A stretch of 64,000 nucleotides of DNA from an uncultured Rhodospirillales bacterium (GCA_903835235.1 CAILMF010000074.1:1-64000), one strand, 5' to 3'. Shown: positions 35,793 to 45,084, counted from the stretch's first letter. Numbers and translations: made by a program. The notes: generated by a model not told the origin, from the letters alone.

Positions 35793-36703
35793 GCCGCCTG
35801 GCCCATCGCCTGCTGGGTCTGGCCCTGCTGCTGGCCGGGCCCGCCCTGGCCCAGTCGCCACCGCCATCATCCGCGGCGCCCGAGCCCGCAGGCGCCATCG
35901 TGGCCCGCCGTGGCGAGGTGACGCTGACCGACCAGCAGGTGCGCGCCCTGCTGGCCGAGTTGCCCGACGATTCCCGCCGCCAGCTGACCCGCGACCATGG
36001 CGCCCTGGGCGGCTTCATCCGCAACCGGCTGTTGATCATGAGCCTGGCGGCGGAGGCCGAGGCGGCGCAGGCCGAGCGCCAGCCCGAGGTGGCGCGCCGG
36101 CTGGAGCGGGCGAGGCAGGAAGCCCTGGCCGAGGCCTATCTGGAAAGCCTGACCATCCTGCCGGCCGACTACCCCGCCGAGGCTGAGCTGCAGGCCACAT
36201 ATGAGGCCAATCGCGCCCAGTTCATGGTGCCGCGCCAATACCGCCTGGCGCAGATCTTCCTGGCCGCCCCGGCCGGCGCTGGCGGCGAGGCCGCGCTGCG
36301 CCGGATGCGGGAGTACCGGACCCAGCTGACCGCCGCCCGCAACCGCGCCGACTTTGCCGACCTGGCCCGCCGCCATTCCGAGGATCGCACCACCGCGCCC
36401 CGCGGCGGCGAGCTGGAATGGACGCGGGAGGACCGGCTGCTGCCAGCGGTGCGCGACGTGGCCAAGGGGCTGGAGGATGGCGCCATCAGCGAGCCGATCC
36501 GCAGCCCGGATGGTTGGCACCTGGTCAAGCTGATCGGCACCCGCGCCGCGGCGCCGGCCGCCTTTGCCGATGTCCGCGCCGAACTGGTGGCGCTGCTGCG
36601 GCAGCAGCGCGGGGCGGACCTGCGCCGCCAGACGCTGAACGAATTGCTGAGGCGCGCCCCCGTGATGGTGGACGAGATCCAGCTCGGCCGCCTGGCGCCC
36701 TGA
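35789..36703 (+). CDS. Periplasmic parvulin-type peptidyl-prolyl isomerase
   Basis: A 304-residue exported PpiC/SurA-class foldase. The ATG at 35789 overlaps the previous stop (ATGA) and opens a signal peptide ending 'GPALAQ'. A helical chaperone-like N-domain ('LGGFIRNRLLIMSLAAEAEA') precedes the parvulin domain (~145-250: 'QYRLAQIFLAAP', 'FADLARRHSEDRTT', 'GGELEWTREDRLLPAV', 'ISEPIRSPDGWHLVKL'). In Bordetella a periplasmic parvulin (Par27) assists secretion of filamentous haemagglutinin. By analogy this enzyme may keep the giant exoprotein unfolded or protect it in the periplasm. It is the last gene of the surface operon. Confidence 0.9.
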   Translation: MSRLAHRLLGLALLLAGPALAQSPPPSSAAPEPAGAIVARRGEVTLTDQQVRALLAELPDDSRRQLTRDHGALGGFIRNRLLIMSLAAEAEAAQAERQPEVARRLERARQEALAEAYLESLTILPADYPAEAELQATYEANRAQFMVPRQYRLAQIFLAAPAGAGGEAALRRMREYRTQLTAARNRADFADLARRHSEDRTTAPRGGELEWTREDRLLPAVRDVAKGLEDGAISEPIRSPDGWHLVKLIGTRAAAPAAFADVRAELVALLRQQRGADLRRQTLNELLRRAPVMVDEIQLGRLAP

Positions 36704-36798
36704 GCCGACCGCCTGGGGCATGGCGCCGGCCTGCCCGGCCCGTGCCAAGGCCCTATGCGCCTTGTTGGGCGCATAGGCCTCTATAACTTGTTGAAACT

Positions 36799-36846
36799 AG
36801 AGCAAGAAATCCCTTCTGATGATTCCATCAGGCCGGATATTGCTCT
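36799..36846. repeat. Diverged copy of the palindromic repeat, upstream of recF
   Basis: An imperfect palindrome with the same outer ends (agagcaa... / ...attgctct) and the same gatg-attc-catc centre as the copy in the prepilin peptidase gene. The left arm has two extra bases and several changes. Flanking bases (ataacttgttgaaactagag) resemble, on the opposite strand, the segment next to the first copy. The element fills much of the 159-bp gap between the isomerase stop and recF, ending 16 bp before the recF ATG, so it may affect recF transcription or translation. Confidence 0.8.
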
Positions 36847-36862
36847 AAGGCGGGCCGGACCG

Positions 36863-38056
36863 ATGTCCGACCCTGTTGCCCCGCCCCCCTCGCTGTCCCT
36901 GGCCCGCCTGATGCTGCGGGACTTCCGCAGCTATGCCGACGTCACGCTGCCGCTGCACGGCCGGCTGCACGTCATCATGGGCGAAAACGGCGTCGGCAAG
37001 ACCAACCTGCTGGAGGCGATCAGCCTGCTCGGCCCCGGGCGCGGCCTGCGCGGCGCCCGCACTGCCGAATTCGCCCGCCACGCGCCGGAAGGGCCGCGGC
37101 CCTGGGCAGTGGCCGGCCGCTTTCGCTCACCACAAGGGGAGTTCCAGCTGGGCACCGGCACGCCGGAAGGCGGCCCGCTGGAACGCCGGGTGTTCCGGCT
37201 GGACAATGTGCCGCTGAAATCCCAAGCCGAGTTGGCCGAACGCGTCGCCGCCGTGTGGCTGACGCCACAGATGGACCGGCTGTTCCAGGACGGCGCCAGC
37301 GACCGCCGCCGCTTCCTGGATCGCCTGGTCTGGGCGCTGGAGCCGCATCACGCGCGGGAGGTCGCTGCCTACGACCAGGCCATGGCCCAGCGCAACCGCC
37401 TGCTGCATGAGGGTCGCGCAGCGGCGCGCGGGTCCAGCTTTGCCGACCCGGCCTGGCTGGCCGGGCTGGAGGACCAGATGGCCCGCCACGGCGTCGCCGC
37501 CGCCGCTGCCCGGCGCAGCCTGGTCGGCCGGCTGAACGCCACCCTGGCCGGCGGCCTCACCGGGGCCTTCCCGGCGGCGCGGCTGGACCTGGCCTGCCCC
37601 CTGGCCCAGGCACTGGACCAGCAGCCCGCCCTGGCGGTGGAAGACCACTGGCGCGCCACCTGGGCCGCCGCCCGGCCGCGCGACGCCGCCGCCGGCGCCA
37701 CGCTGCAGGGGCCGCACCGGGCGGAGCTGGGCTTCATCCACGTGCCCAAGGGCATCCCGGCCGCGCTTTGTTCCACTGGTGAACAGAAGGCGCTGCTGGT
37801 GGCGGTGGTGTTGGCCCACGCCGCGCTGATCGCCGCCAGCCGCGGCTTCGCCCCCCTGCTGCTGCTGGACGAGGTTGCCGCCCATCTGGACGCAACAAGG
37901 CGCGAGGCACTGTTCGCCGCCCTGGTGGAGCTGCCCGCCCAGGTCTTCCTGACCGGCACGGATTCTGCGGTCTTCGCCCCGCTGCGGGGCCTGGCGCAGG
38001 GGCTCAGGGCCAGCCCCGGAATCCTCGTTCCGGATGCCGATTTCACGGTGCCCTAG
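36863..38056 (+). CDS. recF: DNA replication and repair protein RecF
   Basis: An SMC-like ATPase that binds gapped DNA and helps RecO/RecR load RecA. It has 397 residues from the ATG at 36863. Walker A is 'GENGVGKTN' near residue 39, the ABC-type signature 'CSTGEQKALL' near 303, and Walker B 'LLLLDEVAAHLD' near 332. The frame stays open upstream to 36755 through the palindromic repeat, but those residues ('NLLKLEQEIPSDDSIRPDIAL') are repeat-encoded and unlikely to be native. The recF-gyrB order is widespread near dnaA/dnaN; neither is in this window. Confidence 0.95.
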   Translation: MSDPVAPPPSLSLARLMLRDFRSYADVTLPLHGRLHVIMGENGVGKTNLLEAISLLGPGRGLRGARTAEFARHAPEGPRPWAVAGRFRSPQGEFQLGTGTPEGGPLERRVFRLDNVPLKSQAELAERVAAVWLTPQMDRLFQDGASDRRRFLDRLVWALEPHHAREVAAYDQAMAQRNRLLHEGRAAARGSSFADPAWLAGLEDQMARHGVAAAAARRSLVGRLNATLAGGLTGAFPAARLDLACPLAQALDQQPALAVEDHWRATWAAARPRDAAAGATLQGPHRAELGFIHVPKGIPAALCSTGEQKALLVAVVLAHAALIAASRGFAPLLLLDEVAAHLDATRREALFAALVELPAQVFLTGTDSAVFAPLRGLAQGLRASPGILVPDADFTVP

Positions 38057-38120
38057 GCCTGCGTAGTCACTATACTGCAACGCGAATCATCCCGATATTT
38101 TTCAAGGAGTTGTCGCTGGC

Positions 38121-40595
38121 ATGAGCGACCCCGGCGATAGCGCCCAGACCCCCCCAGGGATAACCCCGGAAAACAGCCAATTCGGCGAGGGCGGCGAGGA
38201 CTACACCAGTTCCTCGATCACGGTGCTGCGCGGCCTGGAAGCCGTGCGCAAGCGGCCGGGCATGTATATCGGCGATACCGATGACGGCTCCGGCCTGCAC
38301 CACATGGCCTTCGAGATCATCGACAACGCGGTGGACGAGGCCCAGGCCGGCTTCGCCAGCCGCTGCGACGTGGTGCTGAACGGCGACGGCAGCGTGACGG
38401 TGCGCGACGACGGCCGCGGCATCCCGACCGATATCCACCACGAGGAAGGCGTATCCGCCGCCGAAGTGGTGCTGACGCGGCTGCATGCCGGCGGCAAGTT
38501 CAACCAAAATTCGTATAAGGTTTCCGGCGGCCTGCACGGCGTTGGCGCCGCGGTGGTCAACGCGCTGTCCGAATGGATGGAAGTTCGCATCTGGCGCAAC
38601 GGCACCGAACACTTCATCCGCTTCGAACATGGCGAGACGGTGCAGCCGCTGAAGGTCGTCGGCCCGTCCGACAAGCACAACGGCACCGAGGTCACCTTCA
38701 AGCCCTCGTCGGGGACCTTCACCAAGGTGGAGTACGAGTTCGCCATCCTGGAACGCCGCCTGCGCGAACTGGCCTTCCTGAACAGCGGCCTGGCGATTTC
38801 GCTGAAGGATGACCGGCACGTGCCGGCGCAGGAAATCTTCTTCCAGTTCCGCGGCGGCCTGGTCGCCTTCGTCGAATGGCTGGACCAGGGGAAGGAGCCG
38901 CTGTTCCGCCCGCCGATCAGCCTGATCGCCAACAAGGAGGCCGAGGGCATCCGCGTTGAGCTGGCGATGTGGTGGAACAATACGCCGCGCGAGGTGGCGC
39001 TGTGCTTCACCAACAACATCCCGCAGCGCGACGGCGGCACCCACCAGGCCGGTTTCCGCCAGGCGCTGACCCGCGTGGTGATGAAATACGCGGAAGACCT
39101 GGCCAAGAAGGAAAAGGTCGAACTCATCGGCGACGACATGCGGGAAGGGCTGACCGCGGTCATCAGCGTGAAGGTGCCGGACCCGAAGTTCAGCAGCCAG
39201 ACCAAGGACAAGCTGGTCTCCTCCGAGGTCACGCCGGTGGTGCACATGGCGGTGGCGGATGCGCTGACCCATTGGTTCGAGACCCACCCGAAGGAAGCCA
39301 AGGTGGTGCTGGAGCAGGTCGTGCTGTCAGCCGCCGCGCGCAAGGCGGCGCAACTGGCGCGCGACAAGGTGGGCCGCAAGAACGCGCTGGAGTTCAGCAC
39401 GCTGCCCGGCAAGCTGGCGGACTGCCAGGAGAAGGACCCGAGCAAGTGCGAACTGTTCCTGGTCGAGGGTGACAGCGCCGGCGGGTCCGCCAAGCAGGGC
39501 CGCAATCGCGTGTTCCAGGCGATCCTGCCGCTGAAGGGCAAGATCCTCAATGTAGAGCGGGCGCGGCTGGACAAGATGCTGTCGTCGGCGGAAATCGGCA
39601 CGCTGATCACCGCGCTCGGCACCGGCATCGGCACAGGCGAGCCCTCCAAGGGCGGCTTCGACCCGAACAAGCTGCGCTACCACCGCATCGTCATCATGAC
39701 CGACGCCGACGTGGACGGCTCGCATATCCGCACGCTGCTGCTGACCTTCTTCTTCCGCCAGATGCCGGAGCTGATCAACCGCGGGCACCTCTACATCGCG
39801 CAGCCGCCGCTGTACCGGGCCAAGCGCGGCAATGACGAACGCTACCTGAAGGACGACCTGGCGCTGGAGAATTTCCTGCTCGAAAAGGCGCTGGCCGGCG
39901 CCCGGCTGCGGTTGGGCGATGGCCGTGAGGCCGCCGGCGAGGAGTTGCGCACCGAGGTGGAACTGCTGCGCGAAATCGCCATGCGCGTCCGCCGCCTGGC
40001 CGCCAATGTCCCGGCCGAGATCGTCGAGCAGGCGGCGCTGGCCGGCGCGCTGACGCTGGACGAGAACCGCGCCCTGGCCGCCGGCCAGGCGCTGGCGGCG
40101 CGGCTGGACGCCATCGCGCTGCCGAGTGAGCGCGGCTGGATCGCCTCCACCGGGCCGGAAGGCTTGCAGGTGGCCCGCACCGTGCGCGGCGTGGCGGAAA
40201 AGCACGCGCTGAACGCATCGGCCCTGCGCAGCGCCGATGCGCGCTGGCTGGATGAGCGCCGCGCCATCCTGCTGTCCGAGTTCGGCAACGGCGCCACGCT
40301 GCTGCTGGACAGCAGCGAACAGGCGGTGGGCGGGCCGATGTCGGCACTGGACCGGATTTTGGCGCAGGGCCGCCGCGGCCTCAGCATCCAGCGCTTCAAG
40401 GGCCTGGGGGAGATGAACCCCGAACAGCTGTGGAAGACCACGCTGGACCCCAATATCCGCACACTCCTAAAAGTGCAGGTGACGGATGTGGAGGATGCCG
40501 AGACGGTGTTCTCGACGCTGATGGGCGATGTGGTGGAGCCGCGCCGCGACTTCATCGTGACCAACGCGCTGAAGGTGGCCAACCTGGACATCTAG
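38121..40595 (+). CDS. gyrB: DNA gyrase subunit B
   Basis: The ATPase subunit of gyrase, 824 residues. An aaggag ribosome site precedes the ATG at 38121. The GHKL ATPase motifs are 'EIIDNAVDEA', 'DDGRGIPTDIH' and 'VSGGLHGVGAAVVNAL'. The TOPRIM domain has 'LVEGDSAGGSAKQGRNR' near residue 448 and 'MTDADVDGSHI'. The C-terminal motif is 'QRFKGLGEMNPEQLW'. An alphaproteobacterial-looking insert lies between these last two blocks ('LRLGDGREAAGEELRTEVEL'). The gene is separate from recF, and the 64-bp gap between them may hold its own promoter. Confidence 0.98.
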   Translation: MSDPGDSAQTPPGITPENSQFGEGGEDYTSSSITVLRGLEAVRKRPGMYIGDTDDGSGLHHMAFEIIDNAVDEAQAGFASRCDVVLNGDGSVTVRDDGRGIPTDIHHEEGVSAAEVVLTRLHAGGKFNQNSYKVSGGLHGVGAAVVNALSEWMEVRIWRNGTEHFIRFEHGETVQPLKVVGPSDKHNGTEVTFKPSSGTFTKVEYEFAILERRLRELAFLNSGLAISLKDDRHVPAQEIFFQFRGGLVAFVEWLDQGKEPLFRPPISLIANKEAEGIRVELAMWWNNTPREVALCFTNNIPQRDGGTHQAGFRQALTRVVMKYAEDLAKKEKVELIGDDMREGLTAVISVKVPDPKFSSQTKDKLVSSEVTPVVHMAVADALTHWFETHPKEAKVVLEQVVLSAAARKAAQLARDKVGRKNALEFSTLPGKLADCQEKDPSKCELFLVEGDSAGGSAKQGRNRVFQAILPLKGKILNVERARLDKMLSSAEIGTLITALGTGIGTGEPSKGGFDPNKLRYHRIVIMTDADVDGSHIRTLLLTFFFRQMPELINRGHLYIAQPPLYRAKRGNDERYLKDDLALENFLLEKALAGARLRLGDGREAAGEELRTEVELLREIAMRVRRLAANVPAEIVEQAALAGALTLDENRALAAGQALAARLDAIALPSERGWIASTGPEGLQVARTVRGVAEKHALNASALRSADARWLDERRAILLSEFGNGATLLLDSSEQAVGGPMSALDRILAQGRRGLSIQRFKGLGEMNPEQLWKTTLDPNIRTLLKVQVTDVEDAETVFSTLMGDVVEPRRDFIVTNALKVANLDI

Positions 40596-40655
40596 CCGCC
40601 AGCTTGGCAGCGCCCCCCGCCCAGGCCAACATCGGCCGAAAGCGGGGGAGCGGGG

Positions 40656-42245
40656 ATGGATACGGACTACCTGGTCATCGGCGCCGGTTCGGCCGGCTGC
40701 GTGGTGGCGGCGCGGCTGAGCGAGACCGGCGCGCGGGTGACGCTGCTGGAGGCGGGGCCGCCCGATCGCCACCCGTGGATCCACATTCCCGCCGGCATGA
40801 TCAAGCTGTTGCAGAACCAGAAGCTGGTGAATTGGGGCTACACCACCCAGGCGGAGGCCGGCAGCAACAATCGGGAAATCCGTTGGCCGCGTGGCCGCAC
40901 GTTGGGTGGCTCCTCCTCCATCAACGGCATGCTCTACGTGCGCGGCAACCCCGCGGATTTCGACGGCTGGGCGCAGATGGGCGCGCGCGGCTGGAGCTAT
41001 GACGAGGTGCTGCCCTTCTTCCGCAAGAGCGAAACCTACCACGGCAAGGGCGAGGCCGAGTTCCGCGGCGAGGACGGCCCTTTGCAGGTGGAGGACTACC
41101 GCACCATCCTGCCGCTGACGCACCGCTTCATCGAGGCGGCGCAGCAGGCCGGCCACCCGTTCCGCAAGGACCTAAATGGGCGGGAGCAGGAAGGCGTCGG
41201 CTATTCGCAGATGACCAGGCGCGGCCGCTGGCGTGGGTCGACCGCGCAGACCTTCCTGCGAGAGGCCAAGGGCCGGGTGCGGGTGGAGACGGATGCGCAG
41301 GCAACGCGCCTGCTGTTCGACGGCCGCCGCTGCATCGGCGCCGAGTTCCGCCAGGGCGGCGTGCTGAAGCAGCTGCGCGTCACGCGGGAGGTGGTGCTGT
41401 CGGGCGGGGCGGTGAACTCGCCGCACCTGATGCAGCTTTCGGGGCTCGGCCCGGCGGAACACCTGCAATCCCTGGGCATCGAGGTCCGCGCCGACATGCC
41501 CGGCGTTGGCGCCAACCTGCAGGACCACTACGTCACCCGCGTGCAGCACCGGGTGAAGAATGCGCTGTCCACCAACCAGTTGGCGCGCGGGGTGCGGCTG
41601 GCGGGCCAGGTGGCGCGGTTCTTCGCGCTGGGCAATGGCGCGCTGACCTTCGGCGTCACCACCGCGCAGGTCTTCGCCCGCAGCCGGGAAGGCCTGGCCA
41701 GCCCCGACCTGCAATTGCTGTTCACCCCGGCCACCTATGCCAGCGGTGTGATCAGCCAGTTGGAAAAGCTGCCGGGCATGACGGTGGCGATCTGCCCGGT
41801 GCGGCCGGACAGCCGCGGCACCATCATGGCGCAATCCGCCGACCCCTTGGCCCGCCCGGCGATCCGCCCCAACTACCTGAGTGCCCGCGGCGACCAGGAC
41901 GTGCTGGCGGCCGGCATGCGGCTGGCGCGCGCGATCTTCGCGCAACCGGCCATCGCCCAGCACAGCGTGGAGGAGATCATGCCCGGCCCGCACGTGCAGA
42001 CCGATGAGCAGATGCTGGCCTTCGCGCGCGAGGTCGGCACCACCATCTATCACCCCGTCGGCACCTGCCGCATGGGCGAGGACCCGCGCGCCGTGGTGGA
42101 CAGCCGGCTGCGCGTGCATGGCATCCAGGGGCTGCGCATTGCGGATGCCAGCGTGATGCCGACGCTGACCACCGGCAACACCAACGCGCCGACCATCATG
42201 ATCGGCGAGAAATGCGCGGCGATGATACGCGAGGAGGCGGCATGA
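40656..42245 (+). CDS. GMC-family FAD-dependent oxidoreductase (choline dehydrogenase-like)
   Basis: A 529-residue flavoprotein that would oxidise an alcohol. The N-terminal Rossmann motif is 'VIGAGSAGCVVAARL', followed by 'LLEAGPPD' and the GMC signature 'RGRTLGGSSSINGMLYVRG'. The second signature is 'SGGAVNSPHLMQLSGLGP'. The active-site His lies in 'YHPVGTCRMG', with the partner Asn in 'TLTTGNTNAPT'. A strong ribosome site (gggggagcgggg) precedes the ATG. It overlaps the sirtuin gene (ATGA). The substrate cannot be told from sequence. Confidence 0.92.
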   Translation: MDTDYLVIGAGSAGCVVAARLSETGARVTLLEAGPPDRHPWIHIPAGMIKLLQNQKLVNWGYTTQAEAGSNNREIRWPRGRTLGGSSSINGMLYVRGNPADFDGWAQMGARGWSYDEVLPFFRKSETYHGKGEAEFRGEDGPLQVEDYRTILPLTHRFIEAAQQAGHPFRKDLNGREQEGVGYSQMTRRGRWRGSTAQTFLREAKGRVRVETDAQATRLLFDGRRCIGAEFRQGGVLKQLRVTREVVLSGGAVNSPHLMQLSGLGPAEHLQSLGIEVRADMPGVGANLQDHYVTRVQHRVKNALSTNQLARGVRLAGQVARFFALGNGALTFGVTTAQVFARSREGLASPDLQLLFTPATYASGVISQLEKLPGMTVAICPVRPDSRGTIMAQSADPLARPAIRPNYLSARGDQDVLAAGMRLARAIFAQPAIAQHSVEEIMPGPHVQTDEQMLAFAREVGTTIYHPVGTCRMGEDPRAVVDSRLRVHGIQGLRIADASVMPTLTTGNTNAPTIMIGEKCAAMIREEAA

Positions 42246-42991
42246 ACGACGAGGTTGCGGAACTTCGCGCCCTGCTGGGGGCAAGCAAACGCGCGGTGGT
42301 GTTCACCGGTGCCGGCATCTCCACCGAATCAGGCATCCCGGATTTCCGCAGCCCGACGGGCATGTGGGCCAAGGTCAAGCCGATCATGTACCAGGACTAT
42401 GTCAGCTCCGCCGCCTGGCGGGCGGAGGCCTGGAAGCGCAAGTTCGAGCATGAGCACACCATGCGCGCGGCCGAGCCGAACCGCGGGCATCGCGCCGTGG
42501 CGCGGCTGGTGCGGGAAGGCAAGGCCAGCGCCGTCATCACCCAGAACATCGACGGGCTGCACCAGGCCAGCGGCATTCCGGAACGCCAGATCATCGAGCT
42601 GCACGGCAACAGCACCTACGCCCATTGCCTGGACTGCGCCGAGCGCTACGAGATCGACGACCTGCGCGTGGCCTGGCAGCGCGACGGCATGGTGCATGAC
42701 TGCCTGAAATGCGACGGGCTGATCAAGACCGCGACCATCAGCTTCGGCCAGGCCATGCCGGAACACCAGATGATCCGGGCGCGGGAGGAGACGCTGGCCG
42801 CCGATCTGTTCATCGTGCTCGGCTCCTCGCTGGTGGTCTATCCGGCCGCGGGCTTTCCGGAGGTGGCGAAGCGCAAGGGCGCCACGCTGGTCATCGTGAA
42901 CAATGAACCGACCGGGCTGGACGAGATTGCCGACCTGGTGATTCACCACGGCATCGGCGACGTGATGGGCGGCGCGGTCGGGGTGAACTGA
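42242..42991 (+). CDS. cobB: NAD-dependent protein deacylase (sirtuin, CobB type)
   Basis: A 249-residue sirtuin that removes acyl groups from lysines using NAD. Motifs: 'FTGAGISTESGIPDFRSPTG', 'QNIDGLHQASG', catalytic His in 'ELHGNST', zinc cysteines in 'CLDC' and 'CLKC', then 'LGSSLVVYPAAG'. The start at 42242 overlaps the oxidoreductase stop; an in-frame upstream ATG at 42212 was not used because it lies inside that gene. Co-transcription with the GMC oxidoreductase is likely. Confidence 0.95.
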   Translation: MNDEVAELRALLGASKRAVVFTGAGISTESGIPDFRSPTGMWAKVKPIMYQDYVSSAAWRAEAWKRKFEHEHTMRAAEPNRGHRAVARLVREGKASAVITQNIDGLHQASGIPERQIIELHGNSTYAHCLDCAERYEIDDLRVAWQRDGMVHDCLKCDGLIKTATISFGQAMPEHQMIRAREETLAADLFIVLGSSLVVYPAAGFPEVAKRKGATLVIVNNEPTGLDEIADLVIHHGIGDVMGGAVGVN

Positions 42992-43095
42992 CACCTCCGG
43001 CGCGGGTCTCCGGCCCGTGCCGAGGCCGCGAACGCGGCCCGCCGCCAGTGCGGCGAAAGGCAAGCGGCCGGATGGCCGCGCCCGCCGTCTGAGGG

Positions 43096-43854
43096 CTAGG
43101 TTTTCTTGTAGCTGCCGCCCATGCCCAAGCTGGGGTCCATCTGGATGCCGTAGGGCGGGATCGGGTAGCGCAGGCCGTTCTTCGCCAGCACCTTCATGCC
43201 CTCCACCGCCACTGCCAAATCGGCCGGCGACAGCGCCATCAGCATTTCCTCATCCGGCACGCCGCCATAGCGCCGCTCGGCGAAGCAGGGCAGGGAAAGG
43301 CTGGGTTCGCCGGTGGCCAGGGCGCGGCCCCAACTGTCGGCGCAGGCGGTCTCCCCCACCACGGACCATTCGAACTTGCGGTAGTTGCGGTACTGCAGGC
43401 CGTTGATCAGGATGATCATCTGCCCGGGCGTTGCATAGACTAGGCAGATCTTCGGCGCCGGCAGCCTGCCGCTCTCCAGCGGTGAGACGGCCATGGCGGC
43501 GTACTTGCCATGGGGCACGCAGGTCAGCGCCTGTTGCCGGGCCGCCGCGCTCTCGGCATCGCCGTGCCACACGCCGACATAGCGCGCGCCTTCCTCGTCG
43601 CGCGGCGCCAGGCCGATGACGGCGCCGCATTGCTGGCCCACCAGGTCGGCCTGGGTAATCCCCACGGTCCAGCCCATGCGGCTGGCCATGGAGACGATCT
43701 GGTCCGTGGTGTGGACCGTCTTCGGCCGGCGGATGCGCGGGATCGCCTCCATCTCCGCCACGGTCTCGAACAACTGCATGCCGATGACGGTGGTCTTGAT
43801 GCGCAGCAGCGCGTTCAGGTCCGCCAGCAGGGCGGTGTAGTCGGTCATCGCCAT
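43096..43854 (-). CDS. DUF169 family protein
   Basis: A 252-residue soluble protein of the DUF169 family, whose biochemical role I do not know. It starts 'MAMTDYTALLADLNALLRIKT', then shows family-like blocks 'VGITQADLVGQQCGAVIGL', 'PKICLVYATPGQMIILINGL' and 'CADSWGRALATGEPSLSLPC'. Several conserved cysteines could bind a metal or cofactor. No signal peptide or membrane helix. It follows the MFS exporter by 6 bp in the same direction, so they probably form a two-gene operon. Confidence 0.8.
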   Translation of the reverse strand: MAMTDYTALLADLNALLRIKTTVIGMQLFETVAEMEAIPRIRRPKTVHTTDQIVSMASRMGWTVGITQADLVGQQCGAVIGLAPRDEEGARYVGVWHGDAESAAARQQALTCVPHGKYAAMAVSPLESGRLPAPKICLVYATPGQMIILINGLQYRNYRKFEWSVVGETACADSWGRALATGEPSLSLPCFAERRYGGVPDEEMLMALSPADLAVAVEGMKVLAKNGLRYPIPPYGIQMDPSLGMGGSYKKT

Positions 43855-43860
43855 GTCTCC

Positions 43861-45084
43861 TCAACCGCGCCCGAGCTTGGGCAGCAATGCCGTCGCCAGG
43901 CCGAGCAGCGGCAGGAAGGAACACACCTGGTAGACGGTGCCGATGCTGGTCACGTCCGCCAGCGCGCCCAGCGCCGCGGCACCCAATCCCCCAAGGCCGA
44001 AGCTGAACCCATAGAAAATGCCGGCCACCATGCCGACGCGCCCGGGCAGCAGGTCCTGCGCATAGACCAGGATGGCCGAGAAGGCCGAGGCCATGATCAT
44101 GGCGATAAGGATGGAGAACACCACGGTCCAGCCCAGCGGCAGGTAGGGCAGCGCCAGGGTGAAGGGCAGGGCGCCCAGAATGGAGAACCACATCACCGGC
44201 AGCCGGCCGACCCTGTCGCCGACCAGGCCGCCCAGCAGCGTGCCGATGACGACCGCCGCCAGATAGACGAACAGCAGCAGCTGCGCGTTCTGCACGCCGA
44301 GGTCGAACTGCTCGATCAGGTAGAAGGTGTAGTAGCTGCCCATGCTGGCGGAATAGACGTTCTTGCTGAACAGCAGCACGATCAGCGCGGCCACGGCGAT
44401 GCTGACCTGGCGCTTCGGCAGCGGCAGCGCGGTGGAGACCACCGCCTTCTTCTTGCCGGCGATGGCGCCGGCCGCGCGCTGCGCGGCATACCAGCGGCCG
44501 ACCACGAACAGCACCACCATGCCCAGCAGCGCCACCAGGGAGAACCACTGGATGCTGCCCTGGCCAGCGGGCACCACGATGAAGGCGGCCAACAGCGGCC
44601 CGCAGGCGGTGCCGCCATTGCCGCCGATCTGGAACAGGCTCTGCGCCAGGCCGAAGCGCCCGCCGGAGGCGATGCGCGCCACGCGCGAGGCTTCCGGGTG
44701 GAACACCGCGGAGCCGAGGCCGATCAGCGCTGCCGCCAGCAGGATGATCGCATAGGACCCCGCCTGCGACATCAACAGCAGGCCCACCAGCGTGGAGCCC
44801 ATGCCGACGGCCAGCGAGAAGGGCTGCGGGTGCTTGTCGGTCCAGGCCCCGACCGCGGGCTGGAACATGGAGGCGGTGACCTGGAAGGCCAGCGAGATCA
44901 CGCCGACCTGGGCGAAGGTAAGCCCGTAGCTCTCCTTCAGCACCGGGAATATCGCGGGCACCAGGGACTGCATCATGTCGTTCAGCAGGTGGCAGAAGCT
45001 GAGCGAGAGGATCACGGCAAACGTCGCCGAAGCGGCCCGTGGGGGATCGATGCTGCCGGCGGTGGCTGTCTGGTTCGCGCTCAC
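43861..45084 (-). CDS. MFS transporter, fosmidomycin-resistance-like
   Basis: A 12-helix major facilitator of the Fsr (fosmidomycin resistance) type, 407 residues. I chose the GTG at 45084 ('VSANQTATAG') with aggaacggaagag upstream. The longer frame to 45219 runs through the divergent gene's promoter and start. Early family motif: 'SFCHLLNDMMQSLVPAIFP'; MFS loop motif 'GDRVGRLPVMW'. The transported compound is unknown. It is divergent from the CMD-family gene. Confidence 0.88.
   Translation of the reverse strand: MSANQTATAGSIDPPRAASATFAVILSLSFCHLLNDMMQSLVPAIFPVLKESYGLTFAQVGVISLAFQVTASMFQPAVGAWTDKHPQPFSLAVGMGSTLVGLLLMSQAGSYAIILLAAALIGLGSAVFHPEASRVARIASGGRFGLAQSLFQIGGNGGTACGPLLAAFIVVPAGQGSIQWFSLVALLGMVVLFVVGRWYAAQRAAGAIAGKKKAVVSTALPLPKRQVSIAVAALIVLLFSKNVYSASMGSYYTFYLIEQFDLGVQNAQLLLFVYLAAVVIGTLLGGLVGDRVGRLPVMWFSILGALPFTLALPYLPLGWTVVFSILIAMIMASAFSAILVYAQDLLPGRVGMVAGIFYGFSFGLGGLGAAALGALADVTSIGTVYQVCSFLPLLGLATALLPKLGRG

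Noticed and set aside
36755-36862. N-terminal extension of RecF
   Set aside because: These codons are encoded by the palindromic repeat, and the family N-terminus begins just after the ATG at 36863.
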